NCBI RefSeq assembly: GCF_009184865.1
Contig: NZ_CP045096.1
Span: 3,658,001-3,722,000, forward strand
Direction: 5' to 3'
Length of the DNA stretch: 64,000 nt
DNA from: Streptomyces phaeolivaceus
Lineage (GTDB): Bacteria; Actinomycetota; Actinomycetes; Streptomycetales; Streptomycetaceae
A program made the position numbers and the translations under genes. The notes beneath the pieces were generated by a model, which was not told the origin of the DNA, searched no databases, and saw only the letters and a program-made list of their open reading frames with translations. How positions within the stretch are numbered: position 1 is the first letter of the stretch; each line of letters starts with the position of its first letter. Shown piece after piece: positions 61,575 through 64,000 of the stretch.

Positions 61575-63038
61575 TCAGCCGATCTTCTCGAACTCCGGCT
61601 CGCGGCGGTCCGTGACCCCCGGGCCGCGGGTCTTCAGCACGGCCCAGCCGATACCGAGGGCCGCCGCCCAGCCGGCCATGACGTAGAGGCTGACGCGGGC
61701 CTCGTGGTCGTAGGCGATGAGGCAGGTGACGAAGAGCAGGAAGACGATGGCGATCCAGCTGCCGACCGCGCCGCCGGGGGCCGGGAAGGAGGAGGCGGGC
61801 AGTCGGCCCGCGTCGACCGCGCGGCGGTAGCGGACATGGCTGACCAGGATCATCAGCCAGGTCCAGATGCCCGCCCCGGTGGCCACGGAGACGACGTACT
61901 CGAAGGCCTTCTCGGGGACGAGGTAGTTCAGGATCACGCCGATGCCCATGAAGAGCACGGAGACGGTGATCGCGAACGCGGGCGTCCTGGTGGCGGACAG
62001 CCTGTTGAAGGCCTTGGGGGCCTCGCCGCTGTCGGCGAGGGTGCGCAGCATGCGGCCCGTGGAGTACATGCCGGAGTTGCAGGAGGACAGGGCCGCGGTC
62101 AGGACCACGAAGTTGACGATCGCGGCGCCCGCCGGGATGCCGATCTTCGCGAAGGCCGCCACGAACGGGCTGACGCCGGGCGCGAACTCGGTCCACTTCA
62201 CCACGCACAGGATGACGGTGAGGGCACCGACGTAGAAGAGCGCGATGCGCCAGGGCAGGGTGTTGATCGCCTTGGGGAGGGTCTTCTCCGGGTTCTCGGA
62301 CTCACCGGCGGTGACGCCGACCAGTTCGACGGCGAGGTAGGCGAACATCACGCCCTGGAGGGTCATCAGGGAGGAGCCGATGCCCTTGGGGAAGAAGCCG
62401 TCGTGGGCCCAGAGGTTGGAGACCGAGGCCGTGTCGCCGGCGGCGCTGAAGCCGAAGGTGAGGACACCGAGGCCGATCACGATCATGCCGATGATCGCGG
62501 TGACCTTGATCATCGAGAACCAGAACTCGATCTCGCCGAACAGCTTCACCGAGATCAGGTTGGCCACGAACAGGATGACCAGGAAGACCAGGGCCGAGAC
62601 CCACCGCGGGATCTCCGGGAACCAGTAGTTGATGTAGATCGCGGCTGCGGTCAGCTCCGCCATTCCGGTGACGACCCAGAGCAGCCAGTACGTCCAGCCG
62701 GTGAAATAGCCGAAGAACGGGCCGAGGAACTCACGGGAGTACTCCGCGAAGGAGCCCGAGACGGGGCGGTAGAGCAGCAGCTCGCCGAGCGCCCGCATGA
62801 TGAAGAAGATGATCACGCCGGCGATGGCGTACATCAGGATGAGGCTGGGGCCCGCCTTGGCGATGTTCGCCCCGGCGTTGAGGAAGAGACCGACGCCGAT
62901 GGCGCCGCCGATCGCGATCATCTGGACCTGGCGGCTGCCGAGCCCGCGCTCGTACCCCTCTTCGGGTGCGTCGCCATGGGCGGCCGTGTCGCCGCGTACG
63001 GCCTCGTCGCCGTTCTCGTCGACCTGAGCGGAGGTCAT
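61575..63038 (-). CDS. Amino-acid permease, APC superfamily (AAT family)
   Basis: 487 residues, 12 membrane helices, beginning with a ~40-residue acidic tail and RQVQMIAIGGAIGVGLFLNAG, the unwound TM1 substrate site. Further signatures are LLYRPVSGSFAEYSREFLGPFFGY and MFAYLAVELVGVTAGES. Family members import amino acids with protons; specificity cannot be read from sequence. ATG 63038. It lies upstream of mec and the cysteine genes but is separated by a terminator. Confidence 0.9.
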   Translation of the reverse strand: MTSAQVDENGDEAVRGDTAAHGDAPEEGYERGLGSRQVQMIAIGGAIGVGLFLNAGANIAKAGPSLILMYAIAGVIIFFIMRALGELLLYRPVSGSFAEYSREFLGPFFGYFTGWTYWLLWVVTGMAELTAAAIYINYWFPEIPRWVSALVFLVILFVANLISVKLFGEIEFWFSMIKVTAIIGMIVIGLGVLTFGFSAAGDTASVSNLWAHDGFFPKGIGSSLMTLQGVMFAYLAVELVGVTAGESENPEKTLPKAINTLPWRIALFYVGALTVILCVVKWTEFAPGVSPFVAAFAKIGIPAGAAIVNFVVLTAALSSCNSGMYSTGRMLRTLADSGEAPKAFNRLSATRTPAFAITVSVLFMGIGVILNYLVPEKAFEYVVSVATGAGIWTWLMILVSHVRYRRAVDAGRLPASSFPAPGGAVGSWIAIVFLLFVTCLIAYDHEARVSLYVMAGWAAALGIGWAVLKTRGPGVTDRREPEFEKIG

Positions 63039-63160
63039 GTGTGGTGTGCCTTTCGCCGATCCCCCCGGATGTGCTGGCAGTCCAGGAGATCTATCACGGC
63101 CGCACCCCTGATCCCCCGACCGCTCCGTGGCGCACGACACAGGGAGAACCGGACGAAGAG

Positions 63161-63187
63161 CGCCCGCGAGGGCATCCCTCGCGGGCG
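63161..63187 (-). terminator. Terminator hairpin
   Basis: 12-bp perfect arms CGCCCGCGAGGG and CCCTCGCGGGCG around a 3-base loop, 70 bp after the DUF2017 gene stop. Confidence 0.82.
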
Positions 63188-63257
63188 GGGTGACGCGATC
63201 GTTGTTCGGATTCGAGTGTCCTCTGAGCGAACATCCGGCGAACCCCGGACGGCTCCC

Positions 63258-63860
63258 TCAGCGCATCAGCGTCGTGACGAGCGAGTCCTGCAGACCGCCC
63301 AGCCACAGGTACGCCATCACCATCGGCTTGCGCGGGTCCTCGTCCGGGAGGCGGTAGAGGAGGTCGGTGTCCTCCTCGTCGACGACGTCGAGCCGGGAGC
63401 CGATGGCGAGCCGCAGATCGTTGAGGCAGCCGAGCCACTGCCGGGAGTCCTCCGCCGACAGCTTCAGCACGGCCCCGCCCTCACCGGTCGCGGCCAGCGC
63501 GTCCAGGGAGTGGATCACCGCGAGCGCCTTCTCGCGCTTGCCGGCCCGCAGATCGTTCTCGGTGAAGCGGCGGAACTCCGAGGAGTACGCCCGCTGCTCC
63601 TCCGCCTCCCGGGCCGTCGGGGTGCCCTCGGGATCGCTGTAGGCGTCCGGGAACAGCCGCAGCAGGACGGGGTCCTTGGGCGGCTCGCTCGGGCCCTCGG
63701 CGAAGAGTTCGGCGAGCGGGTCGTCACCGGCGTCCTCGGCGGGCCCCGGGCCGATCAGCTCCAGGAGCTGTACCGCCAGCGAGCGGATGATGGAGATCTC
63801 GACCTCGTCGAGCGCGACGGCCGCGCCGCCGCCGGGGAGCGCTTCGAATTGTCCTGGCAT
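63258..63860 (-). CDS. DUF2017 protein
   Basis: 200 residues, helical, acidic middle: LDEVEISIIRSLAVQLLELIG, DPVLLRLFPDAYSDPE, ENDLRAGKREKAL, WLGCLNDLRLAIGSRLDV, and MAYLWLGGLQDSLV. DUF2017 is encoded directly after clpS in actinobacteria, here with 11 bp between. A link to ClpS-ClpCP proteolysis is suggested only by this constant neighbourhood. ATG 63860. Confidence 0.88.
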   Translation of the reverse strand: MPGQFEALPGGGAAVALDEVEISIIRSLAVQLLELIGPGPAEDAGDDPLAELFAEGPSEPPKDPVLLRLFPDAYSDPEGTPTAREAEEQRAYSSEFRRFTENDLRAGKREKALAVIHSLDALAATGEGGAVLKLSAEDSRQWLGCLNDLRLAIGSRLDVVDEEDTDLLYRLPDEDPRKPMVMAYLWLGGLQDSLVTTLMR

Positions 63861-63871
63861 CAGGTGCGTCG

Positions 63872-64000
63872 CTACTTCCGGTCCTGCTGGAGGGTGGCCC
63901 ACAGACCGTAGCCGTGCATGGCCTGTACGTCGCGTTCCATCTCCTCGCGTGATCCGCTGGAGACGACCGCGCGGCCCTTGTGGTGGACGTCGAGCATCAG
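63872..64000 (-). CDS. clpS: ClpS adaptor, 3' part
   Basis: The last 42 residues of ClpS, cut by the window end: [19 protein letters not shown] and [19 protein letters not shown]. ClpS delivers N-degron substrates to ClpAP/ClpCP. The conserved His/Asp of the substrate pocket lie further upstream, outside the window. The reading frame is open to base 64000. Confidence 0.87.
   Translation of the reverse strand: MMLDVHHKGRAVVSSGSREEMERDVQAMHGYGLWATLQQDRK

Overview
The window is chromosomal DNA of a Streptomyces or very close relative. Supporting signs are the very high GC with G/C-ending codons, frequent GTG starts, probable leaderless genes, and recognisable Streptomyces core loci: glxA with the neighbouring GH6 glucanase, two sortases with candidate substrates, the nagF/nagE1/nagE2 N-acetylglucosamine PTS with DasR-type dre sites, rdgB-rph, the cysM-cysO-mec sulfur-carrier set, and DUF2017-clpS. 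The gene order from rdgB to clpS matches what I recall of the S. coelicolor chromosome; this is memory, not a search.

Layout. 1-15.2 kb is mostly core: cell-surface polysaccharide enzymes (glxA, GH6 endoglucanase), class F and class E sortases with possible substrates, a HAD phosphatase, a ROK regulator divergent from a Gfo/Idh/MocA oxidoreductase, an FAH-family hydrolase, a second YidC, a secreted GH30 galactanase-like enzyme and a SEC-C protein. 15.2-29.1 kb is an accessory defence-type island of lower and uneven GC. It holds a SauUSI-like PLD-helicase-DUF3427 restriction protein, a HATPase/XRE-DUF5753/DUF397 regulator set, a DUF262-HEPN pair, a TIGR04222 protein, and a four-gene operon (methyltransferase, HEPN-NACHT-FGE-like fusion, cold-shock-like protein, two-TM membrane protein) whose genes all overlap by 4 bp. 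This operon is the best candidate for an undescribed conflict system. 29.1-38.6 kb mixes a toxin-antitoxin pair with a nonsense-mutated toxin, a frameshifted winged-helix gene, a Ser/Asp-rich lipoprotein, a GlxA-type regulator, small membrane proteins, a doubly damaged MFS transporter and a DUF445 protein. 38.6-50 kb holds an SGNH hydrolase, a DUF1707 protein, an ABC-2 exporter, a bifunctional penicillin-binding protein with very long disordered tails, an SMR exporter, a GroES-like protein and Bcp. 49.6-50.8 kb has a frameshifted HNH gene next to tRNA-Leu(UAG). 50.8-64 kb is core again: rdgB, rph, the GlcNAc PTS, an MBL hydrolase, a membrane-anchored MazF-like protein, and cysO-cysM preceded by a short cysteine-ending leader peptide. 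A LacI-family regulator, the Mec-like JAMM protease, an amino-acid permease, DUF2017 and the 3' end of clpS complete the window.

How the genes work together. GlcNAc uptake is built from NagF (EIIB) and two EIIC proteins under dre sites. CysM, CysO and the JAMM protease form the protein-thiocarboxylate route to cysteine, and the leader peptide suggests cysteine-responsive attenuation. Class E and F sortases probably anchor nearby secreted proteins. Several genes are broken by single events, and many intergenic spacers carry hairpins, short tandem arrays, or copies of an interspersed repeat with the core GGGGCGCGGGGAACTGCGCG.
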